Shown here one piece after another: positions 45,001 to 57,137 of a stretch of 64,000 nucleotides of DNA (its first letter is position 1; each line of letters opens with the position of its first letter). Below the pieces are notes generated by a model. That model worked only from the letters and a program-made list of their open reading frames with translations. It did no database searches and was not told the origin of the DNA. Source of the stretch: Symbiodinium natans (Eukaryota > Sar > Dinophyceae > Suessiales > Symbiodiniaceae); contig CAJNDS010000171.1 in assembly GCA_905221605.1 (NCBI GenBank), positions 1 through 64,000 on the forward strand. The letters run 5' to 3'. The translations under genes were made by a program, and so were the position numbers.

Positions 45001-45940
45001 TGTTGAGGGCTTAGGGCTCAGGAAGTTTCGTGCAGACGTTTTTCCTGGCTAGGTCCGGGAGGTCTCTTCCAAGCCCGAGAGGGCTACCAGAAGTCGTCGC
45101 CGAGGCGCTCTGGCTTTTTGAACCTCCGCTTCGTGGCATCGACAAATGAGTTAAAACAAATCATGGGGCTCTATCCTTGGACCGCTAAGGTCGTAACCTT
45201 GGGTTTGGGGAACCTTTTTAAGATCCGTTAAGGGAATGTATGGGCCATATTCGGAGCATATTGAAGGAAACCTTTAGGGGGGTACGAGCTTGGGGGTCCG
45301 AGTATGACTCCCTTGAAAAAAACAACCTCGCGCAACATTTTGCCTAACACGCAACATGTCTACTTAGGCTCGGCTCAAAAAACACAACTCAATTCTGAAA
45401 CTCTCTCCCCAAGCTACGAGACGTCGAGGCCGGTATCATTCAGAAAGAGCTCGCCAAAGAGTTTCACCTCTCCTCCGCCCTTTAGCTCGGCATTCCTTCG
45501 CTGTGGTGTGCATTTTTGCTTTCACTAAATATTTAGCTTCCAGGCTGGGATCTAGGGAATGATTGGTCACGGTTTAGTGTTTAGTGCAAGGGGGTTCGGC
45601 CTCAGTTTAATTGGGTTCAGCGTAGGAGTTTTAGGGTGTGGCCCCGCTCTGGTCACGGAGATGTGCTGGCACCTCTAGGCCTGAGCTGTGCCTAGAGGCT
45701 CAGTTCCCTTCAGCAAAAAATGGATTTCGTAAACTGGGTCAAGTGTTGACGTACTTTCTGCCAGCTGCTTCGGAGAAATGCACCAGAAGTTCGGCCAGGG
45801 GATTACAGGGTTTTAAGGCAGTCATGGGCAGCCCCAAGAACATCCAAAAGCCAAAAAAGGGACCTCCGACGGTCCCGGCCTTTTCGCAACCTTGTCCAGC
45901 CCAAAGAACGCTCTGTGTGTGGAAGATAGGGGTGCCTTCT
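42050..45940. other. Gene-poor stretch with decayed telomere words
   Basis: Short TTTAGGG/CCCTAAA derivatives at 42838-42855, 43440-43490, 43670-43690, 44000-44035 and 45595-45640; an ACATTACATTACATCA-like run at 42640-42725; a small TA run at 44425-44442. None of the open frames has recognisable motifs. Confidence 0.4.
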
Positions 45941-45949
45941 TGCGGTTCT

Positions 45950-46022
45950 TATTGTACAGGAATCCTCCTACTATTTGGGGATCTATATTGGGGGGGTCCC
46001 CCTACAATCGCAAACCCCCAAT
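45950..46022. repeat. Short dispersed element, copy 3
   Basis: Contains AATCCTCCTACTATTTGGGG and ends CTACAATCGCAAACCCCC; related to 4535-4635 and 37437-37512. Confidence 0.45.
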
Positions 46023-46179
46023 ATCTGGAAATCTGGCCCAGGAGGCATCATCGGAGTGACGGTGATGGGAAGTCCTGGAAGGGGCGCCACCTTAGCATGG
46101 AGGTCTTGGGAGAGTCGAGGGCTCTTGCCACGAAACTCTTGGGAGGTTTCATGACAAGTGGGGCTTAAAGGGCGTTCAA

Positions 46180-49100
46180 CTTAGAAAGTAGCTTGTAGGT
46201 CAAGCGCAAGTGTGGTTTTAACAAAGTGCCCTAAGCTGGGGTATCAGAGCGGCCACTAATGTTTGTGACAGAAGGGCAAATGCCCCTTATAGGTACAGGC
46301 ATCTGCCAGCTGCGAGCAGCAACTGCAGCAGCCCGAAAAGAATGAGGAAGCTTGTGGGAAGAGGCTCATCAGAGGTTACGGCAGAAGCGGTCGGGTTCCC
46401 CGAGACCATACGCTTCCGCACGCTTGCCCTGAAGCACAACCACTGATGATGTTCACCCCACTTATATAGTCCTTTAAACAAGGGATTACATAAAGGGTGC
46501 AATAGGGCGGCATCAAACACCTAATTCCCTGAACCCGAACACCAAACTCTAAACCCCAAGTCGCACAACAGACAGAACAACACGGAACAACTAAGGCTCC
46601 CGCCGTCACCACCGGACCCATGCGAATCAGCACAGCTCCATCCGTGGAGGAATCGAAGTCAACGACCTGCGCTGAGATTTTTTTCTTTAGGCTAAACCCA
46701 AAAGGAATAAAACAACTGCCCGTGTTGGCCTACAGGGGCTAACAAGGGAACCTAAACCCTAAAACAAGAGAATATGGCTCTGCCCTGGGTCCTAGGAGGT
46801 CATTGCCAAAAGACAGCAGCAGTCCCAGTCCTCTGAAAAATACTCGTGACCGTTCAGTGAGCTCTCGTAGAAGCTTGAACTTGGGTTGAGGAGCTTGTTG
46901 AAGAGTCCCCTTTTTGGGCCCTCCCTGGGAGGAACTCGGACTGCAAACGTCACTGAGCTCATTGCAGGAGTGTTTGTCCATGACGGTCCCAGCCCTCCAA
47001 CTTCCGGGGCGCGTCCTTGTGGAGCTGTTTGCTGGGTCGCGAGCACCTCCCACGGGGAGTGCCGCCTGCGCACAGAACCACTTGGATTTGGGTTTCAAGA
47101 AGTGGAGGCAGGTAGGCTTGACGAGGGCTACTGGCACCTAGCTGACCTCTGGGACGCACTGCAGGGCACGCAACTACTGGGAAAACCGTCAACTCTTGCG
47201 CTTAAACAATCGGCAGAAAACATCAAAGTTTGGGATTTGAAGCTTGGTTTCCTTTTCTTGCCATTCAGGAGGGCTTGTTGCGAGAAAGATGCTTGCGCAG
47301 CTCAGCTGAATCGTAAGGACAATGAATACCCAACAATATACTCATCAAGGACAACCCTTAAAGCCCAAAATACCAAAATGTTGTTTGTAGCATTCCCTCT
47401 TTCCCCAGATCTACATTTGTCACACATGAAACAACAGGCTCCTTGGACCCTTCTGGAGCCCTGCCTCTCGGAAACACCAGCGAGCACTCGAATTCGTAGT
47501 CGGATTCAACCTTCCCGGGCAAGCTGTGTTTTGTTTTTTGCTGTTTTGTGGTTGCCAGGTTTTGTTGCTTAGGTTGTAGGTTGTTTTAAGAAAGCCAGGT
47601 ATTGTGGACGACACCCGCAACGTTCTCCATCAAAACATCTGAGCCGCCCACAGGGGTCTGCAAAGGATCCCTTATGGACGCCCGGACCACCAACCCATGC
47701 AGGACTACAAGGTACTAGCGAATACAATGTCATTCTCAATATTCTGTTATTGCGGTGATTGTGCTGGTTGTTCTTCTGGTTTCCGTTGCGTGCATGATTC
47801 TTATCATCGCGCTTATGTGCTGTAGTTGTCGTTGTCGTTGCTGTCATTGTCGCGAACCTCCAGCACTCCCCGGCCCTACACTTGCGCCGACCTAAACCCC
47901 AAAACTCACACTGTCCTCAACACTCAACCCTCTAAACCCGCTAAACCCTCAGTACCTGGAGCGAAAGATGGCCGGCCAGCTTGCCCTCGACCTTGAGCTC
48001 AGCTGTGGCCTACCACCAGGGCACTGCCAGACGGGGCCGAGGCTGCAAGACAAGCGCGGCTATCAAGTTCGCCTTCTACATGTTTAGTTGAGTAGTTTTG
48101 CCTTTTTTTATGTTGTCTCTCTTCTTCTTCTTCTTCGTATTCTTCTTCTGGGCTTGAAGAGGCCCGAAAGGCCCCCCGCGCACCAAGGCGCGCCCGAGTG
48201 CGAGCTGACTCTCTCTCTCTCTCTCTCTCTGTCTCTCTGTCTTGCTTCCGAAAAAATAGAATTTTAACTTTATCAGCGGGTTTTTCAAAGGCCTCTTGCC
48301 AGACTCTGGCACGGGAAGCTGCGCACTTGAAGCTGTCCTAGATCTACATCCTGGTGCTGCGGGTCTTCACGTTGAGGTTCTTTTTGCCACCCGGCGAGTA
48401 GCCCCGCCGCACTTTAAGTCTTAGGGTACAAGGGGGGGGGGGGGAATATGGCGGAGCTATTTGGCAGGCTTTGGTGTTCACGAATGGGGTTTAGGGTCTC
48501 AGCCGGTCCAGCTTCTGGCTTCGAGTCTGAAGGCTCCAACCTTAAACCCCAAAACCTCTACCTTCAACCTTATACTTCTAAAGCCCCCGAATCCCTCTAC
48601 TCCTCGCAAGCTCTTAGGGCAACCGAAGAAATCCCAGACGCCCAGCCTGCAGCGTGAGCAAGATGCAGCCAAAATAGCCGCACAGCGGTTGGGACCTCTA
48701 CGACGCTACGAGGTTTAGGGGAGGTCTCTGAGGGGACCATGGCGTTCCTAAACCCGAAAATAAACGCAGAGCGTGCGTCGTGTGGAGGGGGGGGTGTGGC
48801 AGAGCACCCCAACGCACAAGCGCACAAGAACCCAAAAGTCCAGTGCAACGAAGTTTCCAAGGCACGGCCGGGAACTGCGCGTCGTGGCCCGTACTGTATG
48901 TGCCATCTGCTGTGATCTTGCTGTCAATTTCGAGGTGGACCAGCCCGCTGACAATCACCTGGTTCTTCCGCCGAAGTTGAGGTGATGTTTTTTCCGAAAA
49001 CACCCCACACCTCGTAACAAGCCCGTGGCGACTCCGACAAATGGACAGCAGTTCCAACAAACACATGAGCGAATTAAGGAGGCGATCACAACCCCAATCG

Positions 49101-49590
49101 GCCCTAACCTCCCTCAACCCTCGCAACCCGACACCAACAGAACCTCGGTGTCTCCCGAAAGGTCGATGGTCGACTTCAAGATGGGCTGAAACCGCAAGAG
49201 GCCATTGAAGTCCAGTTCCTTGGTTCAGGGTTCAGCAAGCAGGCTAGTGGTATCTCTGAATCTTTGAGGGGACACCACGAGAGCAGCTTCAAAAGCGAAG
49301 CACCACAGCACCACAGCACCTCTCTCCGACTCTATCAGAACCGAAAGATCCAAAAACGGCAACGAACTAATCAGACGCACCCCCGACGTATCCAGGTTGG
49401 ATCGAGGGTCTATCGTCGCCTGGCTGTCCTGGTTGTCCTGGTTGCCAGCAAGAAGCCTCCGATCTGTACCACCCAGGTCTCGTGAACCATCGAGTGTGAA
49501 GCTTTTCCGGAAGTCTCCTGGCAGGGAGTATGACTGAAATTGAATGAAAGCTCCGTCTGTTTCCTGTTTGAAAACAAGCTGCTACATTGG
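46180..49590. other. Gene-poor stretch
   Basis: Decayed telomere words at 46500-46560, 46740-46770, 47890-47955 and 48480-48560; (CT)n at 48207-48240. A minus-strand segment near 48800-48960 (VIVSGLVHLEIDSKITADG) is mildly protein-like but lacks a supported context. Confidence 0.35.
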
Positions 49591-49596
49591 CCCCTT

Positions 49597-50723
49597 TTAA
49601 CCCAAAACACACTTCAGGAACCAGAATTTGGAGGGTGTATTTGCAAGATTGCGGGCTCTTTGGAGGGTATCTAGATCTGGACTTGCAGCCCAGGGTCGGG
49701 CTTTGACGAAGCACCCCAAGTCAACCTTTCCAAGCTGCACGTTCAACTTGCTCTCGGGCTGCTTGCAGTCGCAGACCGATGACATCATCATCTCACAGGA
49801 AACGAAGTTCAGCGGATTTGCTTGGAGCATCTGAGCCAACTGTTCCGCAAGTGGTCCAAAAGAATCCCCCAGATCGGCGAAGCCGACGCCAACCTGCCCC
49901 AAGCTCCTGGAGCTTTGGAGAGCCCTCTTTAATGACGGGGTTTCCAGTGTTTCTATAGGGTGTCTATCGACGTGTAGAGTTTTCAGGGTTGGGATGGGTT
50001 GGGTGTACGGGGTTTCAAAGCGCAACTGTCGGAAGCTGAGGCTCTGCACGAGCGTGAAGACATCCGCCTTGGTTTTGTGCGACATGCTCAGGCCATCGAG
50101 CTCGCTGGAGATGCGATCCAGCGCCTCATCCTGCATGGACTTCAATCTTCCCGCCACGTTCCTTGCAGGGCAGCCAGCCATGCGCCCTACAGTACGTCGC
50201 ACGAGGAGAAGAAGGAAAAGCAAAGAGGACTGCGCTTGCATCATCATGCGCAGATTTCTAACTGCGTCTGACAAACAAGTAAGGCCGGTGCTGACCATAG
50301 CCGATCACATTGTCCAGCGCTTTCCTCACATCTGGGGCCTGGAAGTCGTCGACATAGTCGGAGACGACGGCCCAGTCATTAATGCGAGGGACGGACACTG
50401 CCTGGCTCTTTTCCTGTTTCTGGTTTCGTTCCAGACATGCGCCTCTTGAGGATGTGAATGAAGTCCATGAGTGAGTTGGGCGAAAGGAACCCTGCAATGT
50501 CATACTTGGAAACTCTCTGAGCCTTTCAGTAAGCCACAAAACCCAGAACTCTTGCACGAAGCCTCCTCGGTCCCCGATCCACCAGGAACACCCCTTAGAG
50601 CTTCGCCTCCTTCAGCTTCATGACGATGCTCACAAGCACCGACACAAAAGTAATAAGGACAACGAGAAAGACGAACCGCGGCCAGCAACGGCGCACCTCA
50701 ACTTCAGCCGGCTCCTCGCTCAT
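49597..50723 (-). CDS. Candidate multi-exon gene, unknown
   Basis: Several protein-like minus-strand segments follow each other. A start at 50723 gives a 42-residue single-pass peptide (MSEEPAEVEVRRC, then FVFLVVLITFVSVLVSIVM). A segment ending near 50296 contains NDWAVVSDYVDDFQAP and RKALDNVIGY. A frame from about 50298 to 49597 contains SSLLFLLLLVRRT, ALDRISSELDGLS and SFGPLAEQLAQML. Frame changes between them could be introns, but the only phase-matching join gives a 28-bp intron, which is implausibly short, so the model is unresolved. The stretch 49930-50015 inside it is CCCAACC/TTCAGGG-like and may be intronic. Not recognised. Confidence 0.3.
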
Positions 50724-50759
50724 GTAAAGACCTAACTCACCGCGAGCCTTTGTCGATTC

Positions 50760-52670
50760 TCGGCTTTAGGGCCTCTATCTTTAGGACCTCCAGGATTCAG
50801 AGACCCTCACAGCCGGATGACAAAACTCGTGGAGCTGCGAAGGGAGAGCTCTGCGAACAGGCGGCCCTGTATCCCATCGCCACGCTCTCTTTTCGAAAGT
50901 CACCTTCGGGGAGTTTGGGGGTTTATAGCGCGGCGACACCGGGCCACACCGGGTTCAAGGCATCTTGATGTTTGGACTGTGTACGACAGATCCGTTTTGC
51001 CAGTTCTCTCTTTGCCTATACTGCCTATACTAGCACTTGGCGCCTCGTCCGCGGCCCACATAATTCATGGATTGAGCCTGCTCGTAGTCACCTGGCAGAG
51101 GGCTTCGCCATTTGAAACTCGACATTCGCCACTCTTTGAATTCTGCATAGCTCGGCTATGGCAAGAGCTCTCCAACTCAAGCCGCAAAGCCGCAAAGACC
51201 CAAAAGCCTTGAGTAAAACACCGCAAACCCAAGTCGGGTGCCTTGTCCGTCGCCGGCATACGTGAACGTGCGCGCCCCAGAGCCTAAAAAAGGGTGCGCT
51301 TCCTTTGGGGGCCTTGGGCTCAGAACGGCCTTCCAAGGGGACTTGTCCCAAATCCCCAAAGATGCGCTTTTGGGGGGCCAGCCTCAAAGAAGGCTCAAAT
51401 TGAGCACATCGAGAAGAAAGTGCGCAGACTGAGGTTTTTGCGTGGAGTTTAGGGGTTGAGACCAGAAAGAAAGCACTGTTTTTCAGCGTCAACTACTTTG
51501 AAACACCCCTACACCAGCTGCCGATGCCTCAGGTGCCTCCTGGTTACAACAAATGACCGCTGTATTCGGGGGGCGAACAAGGGGCCCAAGGGCCGAGGTG
51601 CCCAAGGGCCGGCCGAAGAGGCACCTCTAAACCCGCAACGCGCGAACTTGTTGATGGGCCTTGCTGACACCTTTTGGCCCCCTTCTGGCTGCTAGAAGGT
51701 ATGTTTGAAGCCCTTGATTCTCAAGCCCGATGTCAAGCGTCCCTCCACGACCAGCACCTTGCCCCAAAATCCAAAATCCGTTTTGCAACATCCGTGCCGA
51801 GCCCCCCCCCCCCCCCGCCAGAAAAAGGAAAACGGCTGGATCTACGCATGGCTTCGAAATACTTAAACCTCGTGCGGTTCTATCTCTTCAATGATTCAAG
51901 CTGCTTCAATTGCCCTTGTGTCCCTGTCTTCAATGTACTTAAACCTGCTTTGTGCCCAATCAGCAAAACAAGCTGGTCCGCACCGGGAAGTTCTAGGGCC
52001 TTTCATCACGTAGCACAGCTTCCCGGTTTCCCGGCTTCCCCGTTTCCCGGCTCCCCAGTCCCCATCTGCCAGACGCAATCTAGGAAACCTGGAGGGTTTA
52101 TAAACAGGACGAGTGGTTGCAAACCATCGCTACAACCTCGTGTCTGGAAGAAGTATGCTTTGAATATTGGCTTATCAGAAATGCGGAGTCGGGGGATGAC
52201 CACATGCCCAATTAATTCTATACGATAGATAGGCTCATCCTGTTTTTGTGCATCACCCCGGACTTCCAATTGAGACCTCGAGTCCTTGAAGTCCTGCCAG
52301 GCTGAGCATTCATCGAGAAGGTGATATATTCAAAAAACACCCATTCAATTGTTTTCAGATTAGAGCTAGCCCCGAATTGCAAAAAATAGCCCCCTGATTT
52401 TAACGAACGATTACTTGGCCCAGCGGCTGTCCCAGTAACTGTCTTTCATTCTCTTCCAGTATTCCCGGCTTTTCACGTTCAACCTTGAGGGAATGATGAA
52501 TGTCTAACACTAGCTAACTCGTCAGAGTGCAACCCTAGAAGTTCATTGAGGCAACACCTAGAAGGAGACGCTTTAGGACCCAAGGCCCCGTCCATGAGAA
52601 GAATTGCCCACTGCAAGAAACGCGGCCACTTACCACTGATTCTGGCGCCAAGTAGCCGCCCCGATCCTCA
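50760..52670. other. Gene-poor stretch
   Basis: No motif-bearing open frame. A C-run lies at 51806-51820, and a CCCGGCTTCC-type simple repeat at 52018-52055. Confidence 0.35.
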
Positions 52671-52671
52671 C

Positions 52672-53319
52672 ATGGCCAGCAGCGGCCCCCACTTCGAGAT
52701 TCCTGATAAGAACCTGGAAGCAGCTTTGCGGTTTAGGGTTTAGGGTTTAGGGTTTAGGGTTAGGGTTTAGGGTTTAGGGTTTAGGGTTTAGGGTTTAGGG
52801 TTTAGGGTTTAGGGTTTAGGGTTCAGGGTTCAGGGTTCAGGGTTCAGGTTTTTAGGGTTCAGGGTTCAGGGTTCAGGGTTTTTTTGCCACCCGCCTAGCA
52901 GACCCCCTCTAAGATCACTCCGCAGGGAACAGTCGTGATTATGTGAGTTCTTGTCAGACCGCAATCAGGGTTTAGGGTTCAGGGTTCAGGGTTCAGGGTT
53001 TAGGGTTTAGGGTTTAGGGTTTAGGGTTTAGGGTTTAGGGTTTAGGGTTTAGGGTTTAGGGTTTAGGGTTTAGGGTTTAGGGTTTAGGGTTTAGGGTTTA
53101 GGGTTTAGGGTTTAGGGTTTAGGCCCACTGGGCTTGGGGATGCTGGGGGCAGCCGCGCTCCCATTATACTCCCATTGGAGTGCTTCAAGACAAGTGACGC
53201 TTCGCAAAGAGGGAGCGCAAGCCACGAAGCCCACTTAGTGCCCCCCGTACTGCCTCTGCCAGCCCCGACGAAAGTGAACTCAGCGCTTTGGGTGTAGTCA
53301 CCTGGTGTTCCGCAAGATC
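52672..53319 (-). CDS. Candidate exon pair flanking a telomeric intron
   Basis: Minus-strand exon 53319-53129 (63 codons; GSCGTPGDYTQSAEFTFVGAG, later VLKHSNGSIMGARLPP) lies between TTTTTAG|GA and a CCA|GTGGGC donor. Exon 52713-52672 (14 codons; VLIRNLEVGAAAGH) lies between CTTCCAG|GTT and CAT|GTGAGG. Both joins are in phase 0. The 415-bp intron (52714-53128) would consist almost wholly of the two telomere arrays. The protein is not recognised. A plus-strand exon-like island between the arrays (about 52903-52943, with GCAG acceptor and GTGAGT donor) is a competing reading. Confidence 0.35.
52731..52880. repeat. Interstitial telomere array (TTTAGGG)n, first block
   Basis: About 20 TTTAGGG units grading at the right end into TTCAGGG variants. 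Orientation is opposite to the array at 5292-5481. Confidence 0.97.
52967..53125. repeat. Interstitial telomere array (TTTAGGG)n, second block
   Basis: Begins with TTTAGGG then TTCAGGG variants, then about 19 perfect TTTAGGG units. Separated from the first block by about 86 bp of unique sequence. Confidence 0.97.
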
Positions 53320-54330
53320 CTAAAAACCCGAACTTAAGGTCTGTGGGTTGAAGAAGGAACCTGCTCGGCTTGGGGGGTTCGCAAGGTACTCGAACCAAAC
53401 GCCAGGAACCCCAAAGGAATCCCAAAACTCCTGAAGGTTTAAAGTTTGAAGGGTTCCCCCTCTATTCGTAACTCATGGAGAGCATATCGGGGAGCTCAAA
53501 ATCGGTTTAGGCGCTCGGGTTTAGGTTTTAGGCTTCAAAAATTTCAGGGTCTCAGAGTCTCTAGGCGTTCAAAAATAACGAGCATGACCAGCGAACGTGA
53601 GCACCATAATGCATATGTCATCGCAGCATTGAGGTCCACTCAGCGCACAAGTCTTTTAACACATTGAAAACATGCAAACCCGAAAGGCCGAAAATGCCCT
53701 GAAGCTCCAACTGCACACGCCCCAAAATGCCATAAAATACTCCGATGGCAATCGGACTCCAAAAACAAACAACTGGGAGCTGATTTGACCACACACACAC
53801 ACACAGAGACCCTCAAACCTGATTTGAGCCCGTGCTAAGCCTGAGAGTTAGGATGAAGCCCTTTTGGCCCCTAAGCACCACGGTAACCACGGTCTCGCAA
53901 AGCATGGGATGCGCCTTGCCCTTCGCCAACATAAACCCAGCGTTCTTCGGTGCGTTCCTGGCTTTTCACAAGGTTACTGAGCCTATGGCTGCTTGGGGTT
54001 TAGTCTGAGTTTTGTGCTTCTGGATCCCCTCAAAGTCACAGCGGGCCCTGACTAGGAACCAAAAAGTACATGCTGGCAATGCCATAAACAAAAAAACAAA
54101 CACAACATCTTAGCCAAAAACCCGACACCCCAGATCCCTAAACATCCCAGGGGTCGAGGGCTAGTGACAACCCCACACTTACAAGCACTGGGCATCTGCC
54201 CCCAAACCTTCGCTCCTACTAACTTACCGAGGGGTTCTAACACTACATCGACAGGTATGGACCAGTGCGGTTTAAAAAAAGCAGCAAGAACCTCAGAAGC
54301 TCCTGAAAAATCCCCAACGTGAAGGGGCTC

Positions 54331-54765
54331 TCAGTGCCATGCTGGGCCTGGATGGGCTCGAAGAAAAGCCGAGCACAGCAGCCTCTGCTGAGAGGTCACA
54401 CAAAGTAGGAAGCCCAAAGTAACGCCAAGAAACTTGAACGGTTGAGGGGCCGGAGCAATCCAGAGCAATCTCCTTTGCAACGTGTCTCTAATCATCCTAG
54501 CGTCCCCAGCCCAGCACCACTCAGCTCTCTGCTGCTGCGCTAGTTCGCTGTGTAGGGTCTTAGGGTGTTGCCAACCGTCTAGGGTGTAGGGTTTAGGGCT
54601 ACATGTGCAACGTGACGAGTTTTGCCAGGTCACCTTGGTCTCGAGCCCCCGTCTCTGTCTCCCCGGCATCCATTCCTTGACGTGTGAACTTGAAGCCTCT
54701 GAAAAAGCATTGAAAACCCTAAGCCCTAAGCCCCACAGTGCAGGGAGACACAAGTCACAAGCTTC
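54331..54765 (-). CDS. Unidentified gene with very short telomere-like introns (partial)
   Basis: Three minus-strand segments join in phase. One ends at 54737 (ACDLCLPA). The exon 54698-54603 gives 31 codons (GFKFTRQGMDAGETETG, then DLAKLVTLH). The exon from 54547 down begins ELAQQQRAEWCWAGDARMI and continues RDTLQRRLLWIA, open to a stop at 54331. Introns would be 54699-54736 (38 bp) and 54548-54602 (55 bp). Both are GT-AG and made of CTTAGGG- or CCCTAAAC/CCCTACAC-like words. The two joins preserve frame and give plausible protein, but the family is not recognised and the 38-bp intron is unusually small. A 5' exon must lie upstream, beyond the GACACGA-like array. Confidence 0.5.
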   Translation of the reverse strand, partial: EACDLCLPALWGLGLRVFNAFSEASSSHVKEWMPGRQRRGLETKVTWQNSSRCTCSPKPYTLDGWQHPKTLHSELAQQQRAEWCWAGDARMIRDTLQRRLLWIAPAPQPFKFLGVTLGFLLCVTSQQRLLCSAFLRAHPGPAWH

Positions 54766-54769
54766 GGCA

Positions 54770-55030
54770 GCGAAAACCCGAAGACACGAGACGAGGTACG
54801 AGCACGACATGGTGCGAGGGCACGACACTCAGACACGACACGAAGTCATGACATAACACAGCACGAGGCATGAGACTGCAAAACACGAAACGGAGACACG
54901 TCACGAAAACGCGACTCGACAATGCACACGAGGACACGACATGATGCTAAAAAACACCAAGACAAAACACAAACAAACACGAAATCACGAAGCGAGGACA
55001 CGATGCGAACCACGGAACGAAGATGGGACG
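54770..55030. repeat. Degenerate GACACGA heptamer array
   Basis: GACACGA/ACACGAC and close variants recur with 7-12 bp spacing over about 260 bp. Similar words occur at 17255-17310. On the minus strand (direction of the neighbouring exons) it reads TCGTGTC and would be intronic. Confidence 0.75.
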
Positions 55031-55099
55031 GAAGGACACACTCGAGCCCAAACACAACGGTTGAGGATCGCGACCTCAATGACTCAAGGGTCACCCGCA

Positions 55100-55330
55100 T
55101 GGCCCCGTGTGACTGTTGGCACTTGTGGTTGATCCGAAAGGAGGCGGACCTGCTGCCACCGCCAATAGCCGATCCAATGCATTTCGGGATGCGGCGCTCG
55201 CCCCAGAAAAGCCCAAACAGTGCCGAAAGCCACGGAGAATGCTGCCAAGCCACCCAGGCCTCTTGTGCTGCCACGAGAACCTGAACAAGGGTTTTGCGAG
55301 GGTTTTGCGAGGGTTTTGTGAGGGTTGAGG
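55100..55330 (-). other. Exon-like segment after a telomere-like run
   Basis: On the minus strand, repeated AAAACCCTCGC units (55286-55325) end in a clean TTGTTCAG|GTTCTCG acceptor, followed by about 180 bp open in more than one frame. It may be an upstream exon of the 54.3-54.8 kb gene, but no frame can be chosen with confidence. Confidence 0.35.
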
Positions 55331-55339
55331 GAGAGTTTG

Positions 55340-57130
55340 ATTGGGGCTCAAGGCGGGGCTCTCTCCAAGTCACCATACTTCCAAAGATCTGTGAGGAAAA
55401 AATGCTCCCGGGTCAATGACTTTCAGTCCGCCCACTGCCCAGCACTTCCCAGGTGTGAGGGCTGTTTAGTGAAAATGCGGGGGCCGCCCACTGGACACAG
55501 AATCTGCAAAGTGCGGGCCTACCACGCCGGTCGGTGGCATGTATTCTGGCTCGTGATGTAGATAAGAACCTCCAATCATGCAGTGAAACAAGCACGTGAC
55601 GCATAGCCATGAATCCGTGCATGAACACGCATTTTCACACTAAACGATGCCCTGCCTTCCATGCTCTGGATGCCGCAATGGTCAAAATGCTACGCTTCTC
55701 ACAACTTGGCTCCTGGTAAACAGCTTTCCGGCGGGCATAGGTTGCTCTGCGCAAGCCCGCTTTATGCTGTTTATCCACGATAATCACCATTCCCACGGCA
55801 GTCCCTAAGTACAAAATTCAAAAAGTATGTCCATGTCAAAAGCATGCCGGTTGCGTTCCGGGGCTGTTCTAAAGCAATCGGTGGCTGGCATCGCTGACAA
55901 GCCAATTTGCAACATTGCAAGACTCCCCGGTGCCCAACGTGCAGTGTGTGTGTGTGTGTAGAGTGCGTCGCCTCGCGAAATAGCATCATTCTAGTCCCAT
56001 GCCTGGCAACATGCTATGCTATTTGTTCTCTTCGAGGTCTCCGCTCCACTCGCCATCCACAGATTTCAGACAGGGCAAAGCAACGCGACTTTCAACTAAC
56101 TATCCAGGGGCTGTTCGTCTTCTCATCAACCAAGCGGGTTAGCGTTATCTCGGCTTTGATATTGACACACGGGCTTCCGCGCTTCAACGCGGCAAACGGA
56201 GACCCTCCGGCAGGGAGGGGGGCCAGGGGGGGTTGGGGGAGTGGGGCTTAGGCTTTCGCACGTTTCCGCGGCCAGCTCAAAGTATGCATTGATGCAAGAA
56301 CTGTGTCCACAGCATCTCTAAAAGACTCCAGATGACAGCAGGCTCAGATGTTTTGGCGTCGGCGCGGTCGACAGCACTGTTTGCTGGAAGGAATGCCTCA
56401 TCGGATTCATCAGCCTGGCTTGCTTATTTGGCTCGTGTGGAGCACATGACAAGGATGCAGACTTGGATGGACTGTCATGCAGCATAACTTCTTCATGTCG
56501 CAGTTCGAGAAAAGTCTCCCGCAGGTTTATGGTGTTGGGGCTTTAAGCTTGCAAATATCGAGATTAGGTCTGGGCCGCCTCCTGTGCATTTCCAAAACGA
56601 GCAAGCAGGTTCACAAGAACAAGCTGCAAGCACCCCAGCTCCAAACTGAAAGGAAAGAAAGACCTCAGCTGGACCAAGCATGGATGCATCGTCGTGAGGC
56701 CTGCCTCTAGTACAACCCCAATCGATGCACAGGTACCTTCCGTAAAGGCTTCTTCTTTGGCAGGAGCTTCTTGGTCTTCTTACGGAGCGACTTCCTGATC
56801 CAGCAGAAACATGCAGAACCGCACAATGAGGACTCTGTTTTGCAGGACCCTATGTCCTTATGTAAACAGCAAGCAACCATACTAGATAGAACCAGGATAT
56901 GCGGGCAGCCGGCATGCTGGCGATGTAAGGATGCAAGCATGTACCTGGGTGTGTATGTGCATATGTACGCATGTACCTGGGTGTGTATGTACGCATGTAT
57001 GTATGCATATGCAAGGTGTGAAAAACTATAAGAGTCTGAATATCAGGAAAACCCCACCAAAACAAAACAGAAGGTTCTCGCCTGGGCCGGGATCATGGGC
57101 GCATGGAATCCAGGTCCGGGCTCACATGGA
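55340..57130. other. Gene-poor stretch with weak exon candidates
   Basis: A basic minus-strand segment (LRKKTKKLLPKKKPLRK, about 56740-56800, followed by a GTACCT donor) and a segment after TTTCCTTTCAG (about 56640) could be 3' exons of the proline-rich gene at 57138-57346. ATGT-type microsatellite lies at 56940-57010. Nothing else is supported. Confidence 0.35.
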
Positions 57131-57137
57131 GCTGGCA

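Noticed and set aside
45638-46168. 176-codon plus-strand frame
   Set aside because: Runs through decayed telomere words and a dispersed element; no domain.
46886-47572. 228-codon plus-strand frame
   Set aside because: No motifs, and the opposite strand is also open over much of it.
50268-50295. 28-bp intron joining two candidate exons in phase
   Set aside because: Too short for a normal spliceosomal intron; left unresolved as a low-confidence gene.
52903-52943. Plus-strand exon between the two telomere blocks
   Set aside because: It has good splice-like borders, but its frame does not join the upstream plus-strand segment in phase; kept only as an alternative in the entry for 52672-53319.
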